A stretch of 64,000 nt of DNA. Source: Labilibaculum sp041595635 (lineage in GTDB: Bacteria; Bacteroidota; Bacteroidia; Bacteroidales; Marinifilaceae). The translations under genes and the position numbers were made by a program. The notes beneath the pieces were generated by a model. It ran no database searches and was not told where the DNA came from. It was given only the letters and a program-made list of their open reading frames with translations. Position 1 is the first letter of the stretch, and every line of letters starts with the position of its first letter. Location: NCBI RefSeq assembly GCF_041595635.1, contig NZ_JBFHJW010000005.1:1-64000 (forward strand), written 5' to 3'. Of this stretch, positions 55,125 to 64,000 are shown piece by piece.

Positions 55125-55218
55125 GGTTTTAATTTTTAAATGTACTATTTTAAAACTCTAAACGTTATATCAAACTAACAAACAACTACATAGAATATGC
55201 TATATGTACTATTACTTC

Positions 55219-56463
55219 TTACTCTCCACTTTTGTAAACGATTGCGACCAAAGACCTATCATCGCCGCCCATATTCACTGATAATGCATATGGTTTTTCC
55301 TTGCTGATTTTTATCTGAGCCTTACCAGCCCTACCTGTTAGTTGCTCCCAAATAGTAACCGCCTGATGAATACCAGTAGCCCCCGTAGGATGTCCCCAAC
55401 CAATTAAACCTCCTGTTGTGTTCACAGGAATACTTCCATTTCTTGCTGTGTGGCCTGCCAAAACAAATTCAGCTCCTTTTCCCTCGTCAGCAAAACCAAT
55501 GGCTTCAAGTGCCAAAATTCCGGCTATTGAAAAACAATCATGTACTTCTATGGTTCCCAATTGATCGATTGTGATTTCTGCCATTGCCATTGCTTTTTTC
55601 ACTGCCGTTTTCAATGTTGTCAAGCTCGTCATGTTCTCGGGTTTTTGAGTAATATCTGCCACAGCATGGGCAAAACCAATAACCTCCACCGCATCTTTGG
55701 CTTCACTCCCAATTTTTCGAAGCCCTTCTTCAGATACAATGACAATAGATGAAGCACCATCGGAAACTTTTGAACAGTCAAAGACATTTAAGTGATCCAC
55801 AAATTTTTTTGGATTAAGCGGCGTATTGGCCGTTCCTTCCAAATCGTTGTTCTGATTGTGATATTCCTGTGCTGTTTCGCACAAACGAGCATTTTCGATG
55901 GCATTACAATACCATCTTGCCATGGCTTTTCGAGTTCTTTCCCTACCAAACTTTTCGTAGTAAACTCCAGCCCTGTCGCTAAATACTCCTGGAAAATAGT
56001 AAGCATGACCCTTTTTTCGTGTTTGTTGCCAACCAGCACCAGCCAACACATCGGCTCCGTACATTGCTTTCATGGTATTTTGCACCTCAAAACCAATTGC
56101 AAGAACCACATCGGCAGAACCTGCCAAAATAGATTTGATCCCTGTGGTTAAAGCTAAACCTCCTGAAGCACAGGCACCTTCAACACGAACTGCAGGAATA
56201 TATTTCAATCCCTCATCAATCATCGGAAAAAAGGCTGGAAGGTTTGCTTGCTTAATAAATCGAGCCGCCATAAAATTCCCGACTACACCTTCATCAACAT
56301 TCGTAGCTCCACCAATCATATTCAAACTAGCCTGTCCCGCCTCTTTCAAATAATGCTCCATACCAGGACGTTCTTTCTTCGGATGAAACTCCTTTCTTCC
56401 CGTTCCCATTGAAATGGTGTTGTAACCAGCCAACATGTATATTTTCTTGTGTAAAGCTTTCAT
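55219..56463 (-). CDS. Acetyl-CoA acetyltransferase-like thiolase
   Basis: A 414-residue thiolase-superfamily protein of the SCP-x/acetyl-CoA C-acyltransferase type. The nucleophilic Cys98 is in EGACASGG, the His of EVHDCFSI and the GGLIGWGHPTGATG loop provide the rest of the site. It lacks the second catalytic Cys of classical biosynthetic thiolases at the end (NMGGDDRS instead of CxGGGQG), a feature of the SCP-x group. It probably cleaves 3-ketoacyl-CoA to acetyl-CoA. It lies between the dehydrogenase and hydroxyacyl genes. Confidence 0.87.
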   Translation of the reverse strand: MKALHKKIYMLAGYNTISMGTGRKEFHPKKERPGMEHYLKEAGQASLNMIGGATNVDEGVVGNFMAARFIKQANLPAFFPMIDEGLKYIPAVRVEGACASGGLALTTGIKSILAGSADVVLAIGFEVQNTMKAMYGADVLAGAGWQQTRKKGHAYYFPGVFSDRAGVYYEKFGRERTRKAMARWYCNAIENARLCETAQEYHNQNNDLEGTANTPLNPKKFVDHLNVFDCSKVSDGASSIVIVSEEGLRKIGSEAKDAVEVIGFAHAVADITQKPENMTSLTTLKTAVKKAMAMAEITIDQLGTIEVHDCFSIAGILALEAIGFADEGKGAEFVLAGHTARNGSIPVNTTGGLIGWGHPTGATGIHQAVTIWEQLTGRAGKAQIKISKEKPYALSVNMGGDDRSLVAIVYKSGE

Positions 56464-56582
56464 AATTTAAAAGATATAATATGATTAAGCTGAGAACTTA
56501 ACTACTTGTTTTAAAAAACTCCTAAACTCAAAATCATCATTTTCCTGTTCTTACAAGTTCAATGTCTATCATCAGATTCAAT

Positions 56583-57911
56583 TTAAAAATAATCGTTAAT
56601 GGGTCCATAGGCATGAAAAAAACCTGTTTCCAAGACCATATTCACATCCGCTTCCGATGCTGCTACATTTGTATCAACAAGCATTTTACCTATTGCTTTG
56701 GCATTTTTACCATATGCAATGGCCAAATTGGCTCCAAGACTATCGAGTTGATGCAACTCATTAAAAAATTTCTGTAACAAATCTGATTTGGTGGCATCTC
56801 GAACAACAGACTTCCAATAAAGCTTGAAAGTTGGTAAAGCTCCCAAAACAACTGCACAATCCATTTCGATGCTTGAAATCGGAATGTATTTGTCCTTTTT
56901 CAAATTGTAAACTTCTGCAATTCTTCCTTTTTGATATTTAAAAATCCCGTTCTTTTGCGATCCATCGGCAAACTGACCTCCTTTCACATCCTTATCGAAC
57001 AATTGATTCAAAACAAAATGCGATAATTTCTCCTTAGGAAATGAAGGCTGCATACTTTCCAGAATAAAATGAGTAACATCAATACCAACATAATCGAGCA
57101 ATTGAAAAATTCCCATAGGGCGAATTAGCAAATCACGACTTATCGTATCTATCATGAAGAAAGCTTTCGCCCAACCCTCAGTTTTCGCTAACTTTTCAGC
57201 TTGATTGAGGGCATACAAAGCATCGCGCATAAAATGTCCATTTCCAATAAATCCGGCCACATCGCGAGATTGAACGAGTGTTTTGCGCATAGACTTAGCT
57301 AATTCAAGGGCAAAAGCAGACAAATCCTTACTTGTATGTTCCGTTACAACCAATTCTAATAATTTCTGAACAACCGGAGGATTGTAAAAATGATAACCAA
57401 TTATATTACCCGATAAACCCGCTTCTTTTTCAATTTCCCCAATGGGAATAGATGAAGTATTAGTTAAAAACCACGCATCAGGATTGTTTTGTTTAATTTT
57501 TGAGAGTAGATTTACTTTTAGCTTTTTATCCTCCTTGATAGCTTCAAATATCAACTGCGAATCGTAAGCAGTTTCAATCCGTGTTGATGTCTTAACCATT
57601 GCCATCACATCCTCTTTAAACTGATTAATGATTTCTTCATTATCGATCAGATCAGCTCTCTCCTGATACCAAGTTCGCAGTTCAACGATATTTTTTTCGG
57701 CATGCTTCAGTAATTGTGTTTTTAAATAACTCAGCAAATCACCTAAAGCAGACTGTGAAATATCAATTGCATGCAGGACAAACTCCTTATTTTCTTTTCG
57801 ACCAATTTTTAGTTTGGCCATTTCAAAAGACAACAAGACAAGTATTCCGCTTCCCATTTTTCCTGCGGCACCTAAAACACTTACATTTTCCATTTTTCGG
57901 ATCAGGTCCAT
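56583..57911 (-). CDS. 3-hydroxyacyl-CoA dehydrogenase
   Basis: An NAD-dependent enzyme oxidising 3-hydroxyacyl-CoA. Taken from the ATG at 57911 it has 442 residues; a TTG at 57917 is the longer alternative. The Rossmann motif VLGAAGKMGSGI is at about 12-23, FLTNTSSIPIGEIE and IGYHFYNPP are the catalytic and substrate segments (His in GYHFYNPP), and RDVAGFIGNG and a C-terminal 3HCDH domain follow. It is longer than the usual 280-310 residues because of insertions and an extended C-terminal domain. It is part of the same beta-oxidation set as the thiolase and hydratase. Confidence 0.9.
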   Translation of the reverse strand: MDLIRKMENVSVLGAAGKMGSGILVLLSFEMAKLKIGRKENKEFVLHAIDISQSALGDLLSYLKTQLLKHAEKNIVELRTWYQERADLIDNEEIINQFKEDVMAMVKTSTRIETAYDSQLIFEAIKEDKKLKVNLLSKIKQNNPDAWFLTNTSSIPIGEIEKEAGLSGNIIGYHFYNPPVVQKLLELVVTEHTSKDLSAFALELAKSMRKTLVQSRDVAGFIGNGHFMRDALYALNQAEKLAKTEGWAKAFFMIDTISRDLLIRPMGIFQLLDYVGIDVTHFILESMQPSFPKEKLSHFVLNQLFDKDVKGGQFADGSQKNGIFKYQKGRIAEVYNLKKDKYIPISSIEMDCAVVLGALPTFKLYWKSVVRDATKSDLLQKFFNELHQLDSLGANLAIAYGKNAKAIGKMLVDTNVAASEADVNMVLETGFFHAYGPINDYF

Positions 57912-57983
57912 ATTCAATTTTTTAATTTTATTTCATACAGCAGTGTACATTTTTTTTAATGAGCAATACAAATTCTGATTACT

Positions 57984-58757
57984 TTACCAATTTGGTTTTC
58001 GCTTCTCTAAAAAAGCACGAACGCCTTCTTTACGCTCTTGCTGATCGGCCTTAAAAAGACGGCCAAATTCTTTGGATTCCATTTTGCCAGCCTCTGTGCT
58101 AATTACCTCCATACCTTCACGTACCAATTCTTTAATTAGGCGCAAAGCATTCGGACTTTTTTCAGCCATTTTTTCAGCCAAGTGCACACTAAAATCAAGT
58201 ACTGTTCCTGCAGGAACCAGTTTTTGCACAATTCCCAATTGAAAGGCTTCCTCAGCTGTTATTCCTTCACCTAGCATCATGAGATATTTTGCATTCCCTG
58301 CACCAACTAATCGTGGCAATATTTGTGTTCCATTAAAACCAGGAATCAAACCCAGATTCACTTCGGGCAAACCCAATCTAGCCTTCTCACTGGCTACACG
58401 AATATCACATGCCAAAGCCAATTCCAAACCACCACCTAAGGCAAATCCATTGATAGCAGCAATAACTGGAACATCCAGATGACCAATTTGATTGAATACT
58501 TTTTTTCCTACTTCAGAAAAATCATAAGCATCTTGAGGAGAAAAGTTTTGCATGGCTTTAATATCAGCCCCAGCAATAAAAGCTTTTCCCTCTCCGGTGA
58601 TCACAAGGGCTCTTATGGATTGAATGATTTCCTGATTGTCGAAAAAAAAGGCAAGTTCCTTAAATACATCCTCGTTCAAGGCGTTTAAGGCTTCAGGACG
58701 ATCAAGAGTCAGAATTCCGATTCTTCCTCTTTTACTAAATTTGAGATATTTAAACAT
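57984..58757 (-). CDS. Enoyl-CoA hydratase
   Basis: A 257-residue crotonase, first gene of the minus-strand cluster. The oxyanion segments are AFIAGADIKAM and NGFALGGGLELALACD, with catalytic Glu in GGGLELA and in LPEVNLGLIPGFNGTQ. Both Glu residues are kept, so it is a genuine hydratase, unlike the other crotonase at 44001-44795. The ATG at 58757 is preferred to a TTG at 58778. The next gene is the 3-hydroxyacyl-CoA dehydrogenase. Confidence 0.93.
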   Translation of the reverse strand: MFKYLKFSKRGRIGILTLDRPEALNALNEDVFKELAFFFDNQEIIQSIRALVITGEGKAFIAGADIKAMQNFSPQDAYDFSEVGKKVFNQIGHLDVPVIAAINGFALGGGLELALACDIRVASEKARLGLPEVNLGLIPGFNGTQILPRLVGAGNAKYLMMLGEGITAEEAFQLGIVQKLVPAGTVLDFSVHLAEKMAEKSPNALRLIKELVREGMEVISTEAGKMESKEFGRLFKADQQERKEGVRAFLEKRKPNW

Positions 58758-58954
58758 CAGCAGGTGTGAGTAAGACAATTTTGAATGTACATATCTAAAT
58801 ATAATAAAAACTATTTAGACACGAAAGCTAAAATGTCATTGTTCCAGACAATTACACCAACTGCGCTAGATTAAAGGGATTGAAGGAATAGTGGAAGAAC
58901 AAACTAAATATTTCAAGGTATTCCTTTCTTTTTCAGATGTTCACAACCAAAAAA

Positions 58955-58980
58955 AGCCCGATTCGAAGTCGAATCGGGCT
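58955..58980 (-). terminator. Terminator of the YebC gene
   Basis: A perfect 12-bp stem (AGCCCGATTCGA and its complement) with a two-base centre is followed on the minus strand by seven T. Confidence 0.92.
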
Positions 58981-59021
58981 CTCTATCCTTTAAAAATAAA
59001 GGTATAATATCAGCTTATTGT

Positions 59022-59729
59022 TTAGGCCATATTGTGATATACATTCTGCACATCATCATTGTCTTCTAATTTATCCAACAACTTTTCAACATCTGCAATC
59101 TGTTCCTCGCTCAGCTCTTTTGTATCCATTGGAATTCTTTCGAAACCAGATGAGATAACTGTCATATTGTTTTCCTCTAAATAAGATTGAATTTTTCCAA
59201 AATCAGGGAAATTTCCGTACAGCATAATTCCATCTTCATCTTCAAAAACTTCTTCTACTCCTATGTCAATCAATTCGAATTCCAATTCTTCAATATCTTG
59301 ACCTATATTCTCAATTTTAAAGTGACATTTGTGTTCGAACATGAACTCAACGCTACCTGTTGTACCTAAACTTCCGTTACACTTGTTAAAATATGAACGG
59401 ACATCAGCAACAGTTCTGGTATGATTATCGGTAGCTGTTTCTACTAGAATTGCAATTCCATGAGGAGCATATCCTTCATAAACAATTTCCTTATAATCTT
59501 TCTGATCCTTTGAAGTTGCTTTTTTTATGGCTCGCTCAACATTCTCCTTAGGCATATTGACTGCTTTCGCATTTTGAATAACAGCACGCAAATGAGAATT
59601 CGATGCCGGATCGGGGCCTCCTGCTTTAATTGCTATTACGATATCTTTACCAATACGCGTAAAAGCTTTAGCCATCTTATCCCAACGCTTAAACTTTCGC
59701 GCTTTCCTAAATTCAAATGCTCTTCCCAT
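59022..59729 (-). CDS. YebC/TACO1-family protein
   Basis: A 235-residue protein of the YebC/PmpR family, known as a transcriptional regulator in some bacteria and, in more recent work, as a ribosome-associated factor that helps translation of proline stretches. Family segments are MGRAFEFRKARKFKRW, IKAGGPDPASNSHLR, AKAVNMPKENVERAIKKA, YEGYAPHGIAILVE and GSLGTTGSVEFMF. It is a single-gene unit with a promoter-like element directly upstream. Confidence 0.96.
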   Translation of the reverse strand: MGRAFEFRKARKFKRWDKMAKAFTRIGKDIVIAIKAGGPDPASNSHLRAVIQNAKAVNMPKENVERAIKKATSKDQKDYKEIVYEGYAPHGIAILVETATDNHTRTVADVRSYFNKCNGSLGTTGSVEFMFEHKCHFKIENIGQDIEELEFELIDIGVEEVFEDEDGIMLYGNFPDFGKIQSYLEENNMTVISSGFERIPMDTKELSEEQIADVEKLLDKLEDNDDVQNVYHNMA

Positions 59730-59752
59730 AGTTTATGTATATAATTTTGCCG

Positions 59753-59760
59753 CAAAAATA
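59753..59760 (-). promoter_or_regulatory. Candidate -7 element of the YebC gene
   Basis: The minus strand reads TATTTTTG, an exact TAnnTTTG match, 24 bases before the start codon. No clear -33 partner is seen. Confidence 0.45.
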
Positions 59761-59935
59761 GCACATGTTATCCAATCTTTAAAATGAAAGAGCATTTTTT
59801 TCATTTCTGATGGATAAACAGATCAAAAAACAGATTAATAAGTGGTTAATATGTTGACTATTACATTTGATTTATTAATGAGAAATAATTATGCAAATAG
59901 TAATGCCAAGTAATTATGTAGCATGATAAAGCCCA

Positions 59936-59966
59936 TTGTTTAGCTGTCTGTAAATTCTTATTTTTG
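59936..59966 (+). promoter_or_regulatory. Promoter of the M3-like peptidase gene
   Basis: TTG at 59936-59938, exactly 20 bases, then TATTTTTG at 59959-59966. This is a full match to the Bacteroidota vegetative promoter. The predicted 5' leader is about 25-28 bases. Confidence 0.7.
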
Positions 59967-59998
59967 GTGATTGAAATTTAAACCTACAAGCTATCTTA

Positions 59999-62044
59999 AT
60001 GAAAAAATTTATTCTGTTATTTTCTACCGTGCTAATGCTAACCTCCTGCGGAAACGAAAATCAAACGAAAAACAAGACCGATAGATCCAATATATCGGCA
60101 AGTACAATCAATCAAACTATTAGCGATTTAGGCGAGCAAGCTCTCAATAAAAACCTGATTGAAAAAGGCGTGAAACATGCAGCCAGCTTATGGAGGGCAA
60201 GCGATGGCTCCGAAAAAGATTTCAAAGCTTTTTGTAGCCAAAACTACATCAGTAAACAGGATGAAAAGCAATTGGTCTTTGAAAAGATATCACGAAACAT
60301 CGAAATTATTACAGGTCATTTTAATAAGATAACTCTTGATTTATTGGAACCTGTGCATTTAAATACCTTTGAACAACATTCTATCGACAATGCATTTGGT
60401 GCCTACAGTGTAGATTCGCATTGGATGAATGATTTTTATCAAAACAAAATTGCCTTTATCATTGCCTTGAACTTCCCTTCTTTTAGCTTAGAAGAAAAAG
60501 AGGCAAATGCACAAAACTGGACTCGTCAACAATGGGCTTACGCTCGCCTGGGTGACTATTTTACCTCCAGAGTTCCTGCCGAATTGCTTCAGGCAGCGGG
60601 AAAAGCAGCTGCTGGTTCTGATGTTTACATTGCTGATTACAATATTTATGTTGGTCATTTATGCGATGCCGATGGAAAGCGTTTCTTTCCGGAAGATAAG
60701 GTTTTGTTATCGCACTGGAACTTGCGTGATGAAATTAAGGCCAACTATGCCAAGCAAGATAATGGTTTGGAGAAGCAAAAACTACTATACAAGGTAATGC
60801 AGCGCATTATTTCACAGGAAATACCTAAAAAGGTGATTAATACTGGTGATTTTGAATGGGATCCATATACAAATGCGGTGTACAAAGATGGAAAAACTGT
60901 TGAGGCCACTCCTGAACCAAACGAGAGATACCAGCAGATTCTGAACAACTTTCACGCAAACAAAGCCATTGACTCTTACAATCCTGATCAGAATACTTTC
61001 ATAAAACGGCAGTACGACGGTGCGAAAGAAATATCAGCGGAAGCGACTGAAAAGATTTTTACCGATTTCTTACGCTCTGAGGAAACCCAAAAAGTAGGAA
61101 AACTAATTAGCAAAAGATTAGGTCGAGACCTAGAACCTTTCGACATTTGGTACGATGGATTTAAGGCGCGCAGCGGAATGGATGAATCGAAACTAGATGC
61201 AAAAACACGCAAATTATATCCCAATGCAGCAGCTTTAGAAGCTAATCTTCCAAACTTATTAAAGAAATTAGGTTTCGACCATGAAAAAGCTCTGTTTCTA
61301 GCTGATCATATTTCGGTTGATCCAGCTCGTGGTTCGGGACATGCCTGGGGAGGTGCAGCAAAAGGACAGAAAGCTCACCTTCGCACTCGCATTGGCGACA
61401 AGGGAATGGATTACAAGGGATACAACATAGCTATTCACGAATTTGGCCACAATGTGGAACAAACCATTTCTTTATATGATGTTGATTATTTTGTGATGAA
61501 TGGTGTTCCCAATACTGCTTTTACGGAAGCTTTAGCATTCATCTTTCAAAAAAGAGACCTCTTGTTACTAGATATTAAAGATGATTCGCCACAAAAAGAT
61601 GCCTTGAAGAAATTAGACCTTTTCTGGAGTGCATACGAAATTATGGGTGTATCGATAATGGACATTCGCATGTGGAGATGGCTATATGCAAATCCGGAAG
61701 CCACAGCTTCCGAGCTTCGCGATGCGGCTATGGATATTGCCAAAAATGTTTGGAATGAATTCTACACTCCTGTTTATGGCGTAAAAGACCAAACCATTTT
61801 GGCTGTGTACTCGCACATGCTAAACAGTCCTTTGTATTTATCGAATTATGCTTTTGGAAATATTATTGAATTTCAGCTTGAACAGCAATTAAAAGGCAAA
61901 AATTTCCCTAAAGAAATAAATCGAATTTTTAGGCAAGGACGATTAACTCCTAACCAATGGATGCTAGAGGCAACAGGAAATAACTTGTCGGCAAAACCAT
62001 TACTAAATGCAGCCAAGGAAGCATTAGAAGAATTGAAAAAGTAA
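59999..62044 (+). CDS. M3-like zinc metallopeptidase, lipoprotein
   Basis: An envelope peptidase of 681 residues. The signal ends in the lipobox LTSC (Cys17). The catalytic HEFGH is at 480-484 and a downstream Glu510 in FTEALAF fits the third zinc ligand of gluzincins, as in M3-family oligopeptidases. The C-terminal 150 residues resemble the helical M3 C-terminus (RIFRQGRLTPNQWM). The N-terminal 450 residues show little similarity to known M3 proteins in what I can recall. It could be an oligopeptidase acting in the periplasm. It has its own promoter and terminator. Confidence 0.85.
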   Translation: MKKFILLFSTVLMLTSCGNENQTKNKTDRSNISASTINQTISDLGEQALNKNLIEKGVKHAASLWRASDGSEKDFKAFCSQNYISKQDEKQLVFEKISRNIEIITGHFNKITLDLLEPVHLNTFEQHSIDNAFGAYSVDSHWMNDFYQNKIAFIIALNFPSFSLEEKEANAQNWTRQQWAYARLGDYFTSRVPAELLQAAGKAAAGSDVYIADYNIYVGHLCDADGKRFFPEDKVLLSHWNLRDEIKANYAKQDNGLEKQKLLYKVMQRIISQEIPKKVINTGDFEWDPYTNAVYKDGKTVEATPEPNERYQQILNNFHANKAIDSYNPDQNTFIKRQYDGAKEISAEATEKIFTDFLRSEETQKVGKLISKRLGRDLEPFDIWYDGFKARSGMDESKLDAKTRKLYPNAAALEANLPNLLKKLGFDHEKALFLADHISVDPARGSGHAWGGAAKGQKAHLRTRIGDKGMDYKGYNIAIHEFGHNVEQTISLYDVDYFVMNGVPNTAFTEALAFIFQKRDLLLLDIKDDSPQKDALKKLDLFWSAYEIMGVSIMDIRMWRWLYANPEATASELRDAAMDIAKNVWNEFYTPVYGVKDQTILAVYSHMLNSPLYLSNYAFGNIIEFQLEQQLKGKNFPKEINRIFRQGRLTPNQWMLEATGNNLSAKPLLNAAKEALEELKK

Positions 62045-62070
62045 AAAATCCCTTACTTACATTAAAAGTA

Positions 62071-62102
62071 AAAAAGACTGTCTCAAAAAAGACAGTCTTT
62101 TT
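62071..62102 (+). terminator. Terminator of the peptidase gene
   Basis: A 12-bp stem (AAAAAGACTGTC and its complement) with an eight-base loop is followed by more T. Its core resembles the ends of the two intergenic repeats at 18718-18843 and 27573-27701. Confidence 0.88.
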
Positions 62103-62267
62103 TTATGTTTTATAATCTTAAAGAAGATCAATTTGCAGAATAGGAATAACAAAAAAAAATCTATATTTTCAAAAAAAATATAAAAAAGGCAGAAAATGAA
62201 TAGCACTATGAATGCATAGTAACAATTCTCATAAGAAATTTACCACTACTACTTTTTAACGCCTGAA

Positions 62268-63413
62268 ATGGACAAAAACAAACCCACATATAAAGATCTT
62301 GAAGATGAAGTTGCTAGACTTAAACGTGAATTAAAATTTCAGGATAAGATAATGGACAACATCCCCAATCCACTCTTTATTAAGGATGAAAATTTTAATT
62401 ACGCCTACTGCAACAAGGCTTTTTCAGAATACTTAGGAATCGCAAAAGATAAAATTATCAATTCTAGCGTATACGAAATTTCCCCCAAGGAATTAGCCGA
62501 TATATTTTACGCAGCAGATTGCGAACTACGTGACAAATCTGAAAATCAACTCTACGAAACCAAAGTTAAATATGCAGATGGGAACATTCATGACATCCTT
62601 TTCAATAAGGCTGCAATAAAGGATGAAAAAAATAATTTCCAAGGCATTGTAGGCATTATGCTTGACATAACTAAGCGAAAGAAAGCCGAACAAGAACTTA
62701 AAAAAAGCAAAAATGAACTAATAGAAATCAACAAAACAAAAGACAAACTATTATCCATTATTGCTCACGACTTAAGAGCTCCTTTTAACAGTATCTTAGG
62801 CTTTTCAGAACTTTTAATCGAAGATATTGAAGTTTTTGAACATTCAGAATCAAAAGAAAATTTACATTTGATCAATTCAACTGCAAAAAACACACTTGTG
62901 TTGCTAGATAATTTACTATCCTGGGCAAAATCACAAACCGGACAACTGTTCTTCGAAGCTAAAAGGATAGTTCTTTCCACAATCATTGAAGAAAGCATAA
63001 AAAATTCTGAGTTCATAGCAAAAACTAAAAACATCAATTTACATTATTTCCAAACCGATAAAATTGAAATTTTAGGGAATGAAAATATGATGGGAAGTGT
63101 TTTCAGAAATCTAATTTCTAACGCCATTAAATTTACTCATTCTGGAGGCAGAATTAATATTTATGCACTTAAAAGGGAAAGTTATGTGGAAATTTGCATC
63201 TCAGATAATGGAGTTGGTATGAATTCTGAAACCTTAGAAAAACTATTCGATAGCTCCCTAAACATCAGCTTAAAAGGAACAGAAGAAGAAAAAGGTTCTG
63301 GCTTGGGCTTACTTTTATGCAAAGAATTTGTAGAACAGCATGGAGGCAAAATTTGGGTAGAAAGCAAAGAAGGAAAAGGAAGTAATTTTAAATTTACTTT
63401 GCCTTTTAAGTAG
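62268..63413 (+). CDS. PAS-domain sensor histidine kinase
   Basis: A cytoplasmic two-component sensor of 381 residues without membrane segments. A short coiled N-terminus is followed by a PAS domain (about 25-138, NPLFIKDENFNYAYCNKAF), then HisKA with the phospho-acceptor His167 in LSIIAHDLRAPFNS, and a HATPase_c domain with the N box (NLISNAIKFTHSGG), G1 (DNGVGM) and G2 (GSGLGLLLCKEF). No receiver domain or response regulator is adjacent, so the partner is unknown. The signal sensed by the PAS domain is unknown. Confidence 0.95.
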   Translation: MDKNKPTYKDLEDEVARLKRELKFQDKIMDNIPNPLFIKDENFNYAYCNKAFSEYLGIAKDKIINSSVYEISPKELADIFYAADCELRDKSENQLYETKVKYADGNIHDILFNKAAIKDEKNNFQGIVGIMLDITKRKKAEQELKKSKNELIEINKTKDKLLSIIAHDLRAPFNSILGFSELLIEDIEVFEHSESKENLHLINSTAKNTLVLLDNLLSWAKSQTGQLFFEAKRIVLSTIIEESIKNSEFIAKTKNINLHYFQTDKIEILGNENMMGSVFRNLISNAIKFTHSGGRINIYALKRESYVEICISDNGVGMNSETLEKLFDSSLNISLKGTEEEKGSGLGLLLCKEFVEQHGGKIWVESKEGKGSNFKFTLPFK

Positions 63414-63656
63414 CTCAATACAGTAAGCAAAGAACAAATATTGATATCAAAAAACTAATTAATCTGATGTTCTTCCTTCCAAACCCACTTACCTGCCTGT
63501 ATATTTTGATGTAAGCTATCTGATTAATTTATATCCTATTACTAAACCATTCCGGTTTAGTTCGACATAAAATACACATAAATCAAAACTCAGAAAATCA
63601 TTATCTCGCCTTTTTTGTGTATTATTAAGACCCATACCAAATAGTAAAAATCAAGA

Positions 63657-64000
63657 ATGGCACACTCACATACTGCAGACACATCAAACATTCCCAAAGG
63701 AAAACTAAACAAAACAGGCCTACGAAGTGCCTTACGACTCTACCAATACATTAAACCTTACCGAGGACAATACTTTTTGGGTATTTTCTTCCTTTTGGGA
63801 TCGAGTTTAGCGAGTTTGGCTTTTCCGAAACTCCTTGGCGATTTGGTAAACACTGGTAACCAAACAACACTCGGCCAAAGTTTAAATCAAACGGCCATTT
63901 TAATAGTCGGTGTATTGATTCTTCAAGCTACCTTTTCCTATTTCCGTATCATTTTATTTGTTAATGTTACCGAAAAATCGCTTGCAGCACTTCGCCAAGC
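63657..64000 (+). CDS. ABC exporter, N-terminal membrane domain (cut by window edge)
   Basis: An open frame of 114 codons from the ATG at 63657 runs past the edge. It starts MAHSHTADTS, then LYQYIKPYRGQYFLGIFFLLGSSLASLAFP and a second hydrophobic segment, the start of a type 1 ABC exporter transmembrane domain (MsbA/ABCB-like). The ATPase domain would lie outside. Substrate unknown. It is co-oriented with the kinase gene, 243 bases downstream. Confidence 0.85.
   Translation, partial: MAHSHTADTSNIPKGKLNKTGLRSALRLYQYIKPYRGQYFLGIFFLLGSSLASLAFPKLLGDLVNTGNQTTLGQSLNQTAILIVGVLILQATFSYFRIILFVNVTEKSLAALRQ

Noticed and set aside
44001..58757. Acyclic terpene (citronellol/geraniol) degradation cluster
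   Set aside because: Although AtuA- and AtuE-like genes occur, no citronellol or citronellal dehydrogenase genes are present, and IcmF, butyrate kinase and beta-oxidation genes fit amino-acid or short-chain acid metabolism better.

Overview
The window is AT-rich, densely coded DNA from a member of the Bacteroidota. Its gene content (SecA of about 1,100 residues, a TonB-dependent receptor with a CarboxypepD_reg-like N-terminus, DUF5777 barrel, many SPII lipoproteins) and promoters resembling TTG-N19/20-TAnnTTTG, with few Shine-Dalgarno sequences, fit class Bacteroidia. A marine or sediment member of the Marinilabiliales is my guess, not a proof. I see no tRNA, rRNA, CRISPR array, complete insertion sequence or prophage.

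Layout. 0-24.8 kb is mostly housekeeping: a truncated membrane gene, lgt, secA preceded by a small secreted ORF, ferritin, a KefB-type antiporter, monomeric isocitrate dehydrogenase, dnaX, a long RelA/SpoT homologue with a degraded hydrolase site, hemD-hemL, dapA, a YchJ-type SEC-C protein, an MFS transporter, a nitroreductase and a CobW-type GTPase. 24.8-29.3 kb holds an FNR-like regulator divergent from an electron-transfer island: a monoheme lipoprotein, an outer-membrane barrel, a small cytochrome c, a membrane-anchored heptaheme cytochrome and a b-type cytochrome. 29.4-36.8 kb holds small DUF proteins, a HerA-like ATPase, a heavy-metal TonB receptor/HMA trio and a hexaheme lipoprotein with a collagen-like linker. 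37.2-58.8 kb is one long minus-strand run for branched and short-chain acyl-CoA metabolism: butyrate kinase, two acyl-CoA dehydrogenases, an AtuA-like protein, methylcrotonyl-CoA carboxylase-type subunits, hydratases, fused isobutyryl-CoA mutase IcmF, ETF with a two-gene membrane Fe-S oxidoreductase, thiolase and 3-hydroxyacyl-CoA dehydrogenase. The end carries a YebC protein, an M3-like metallopeptidase lipoprotein, a PAS histidine kinase and the start of an ABC exporter.

How they work together. The acyl-CoA cluster can be read as one pathway: carbon skeletons of leucine and valine enter as acyl-CoAs, IcmF links isobutyryl-CoA to n-butyryl-CoA, dehydrogenases pass electrons to ETF and on through a membrane Fe-S/heme b complex to menaquinone, and hydratase, dehydrogenase and thiolase finish beta-oxidation, or run in reverse towards butyrate with butyrate kinase. 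The cytochrome island could carry quinol electrons outward.

The most interesting candidate is the small secreted ORF directly upstream of secA (4687-5076, minus strand). It has a signal peptide and ends in Ile-Arg-Ala-Pro-Ala-Leu-Gly followed by stop. That resembles the arrest sites of SecM (GIRAGP) and the RAPP-type arrest peptides, and two hairpins lie between it and secA. It may be a secretion-monitoring leader peptide that controls secA.
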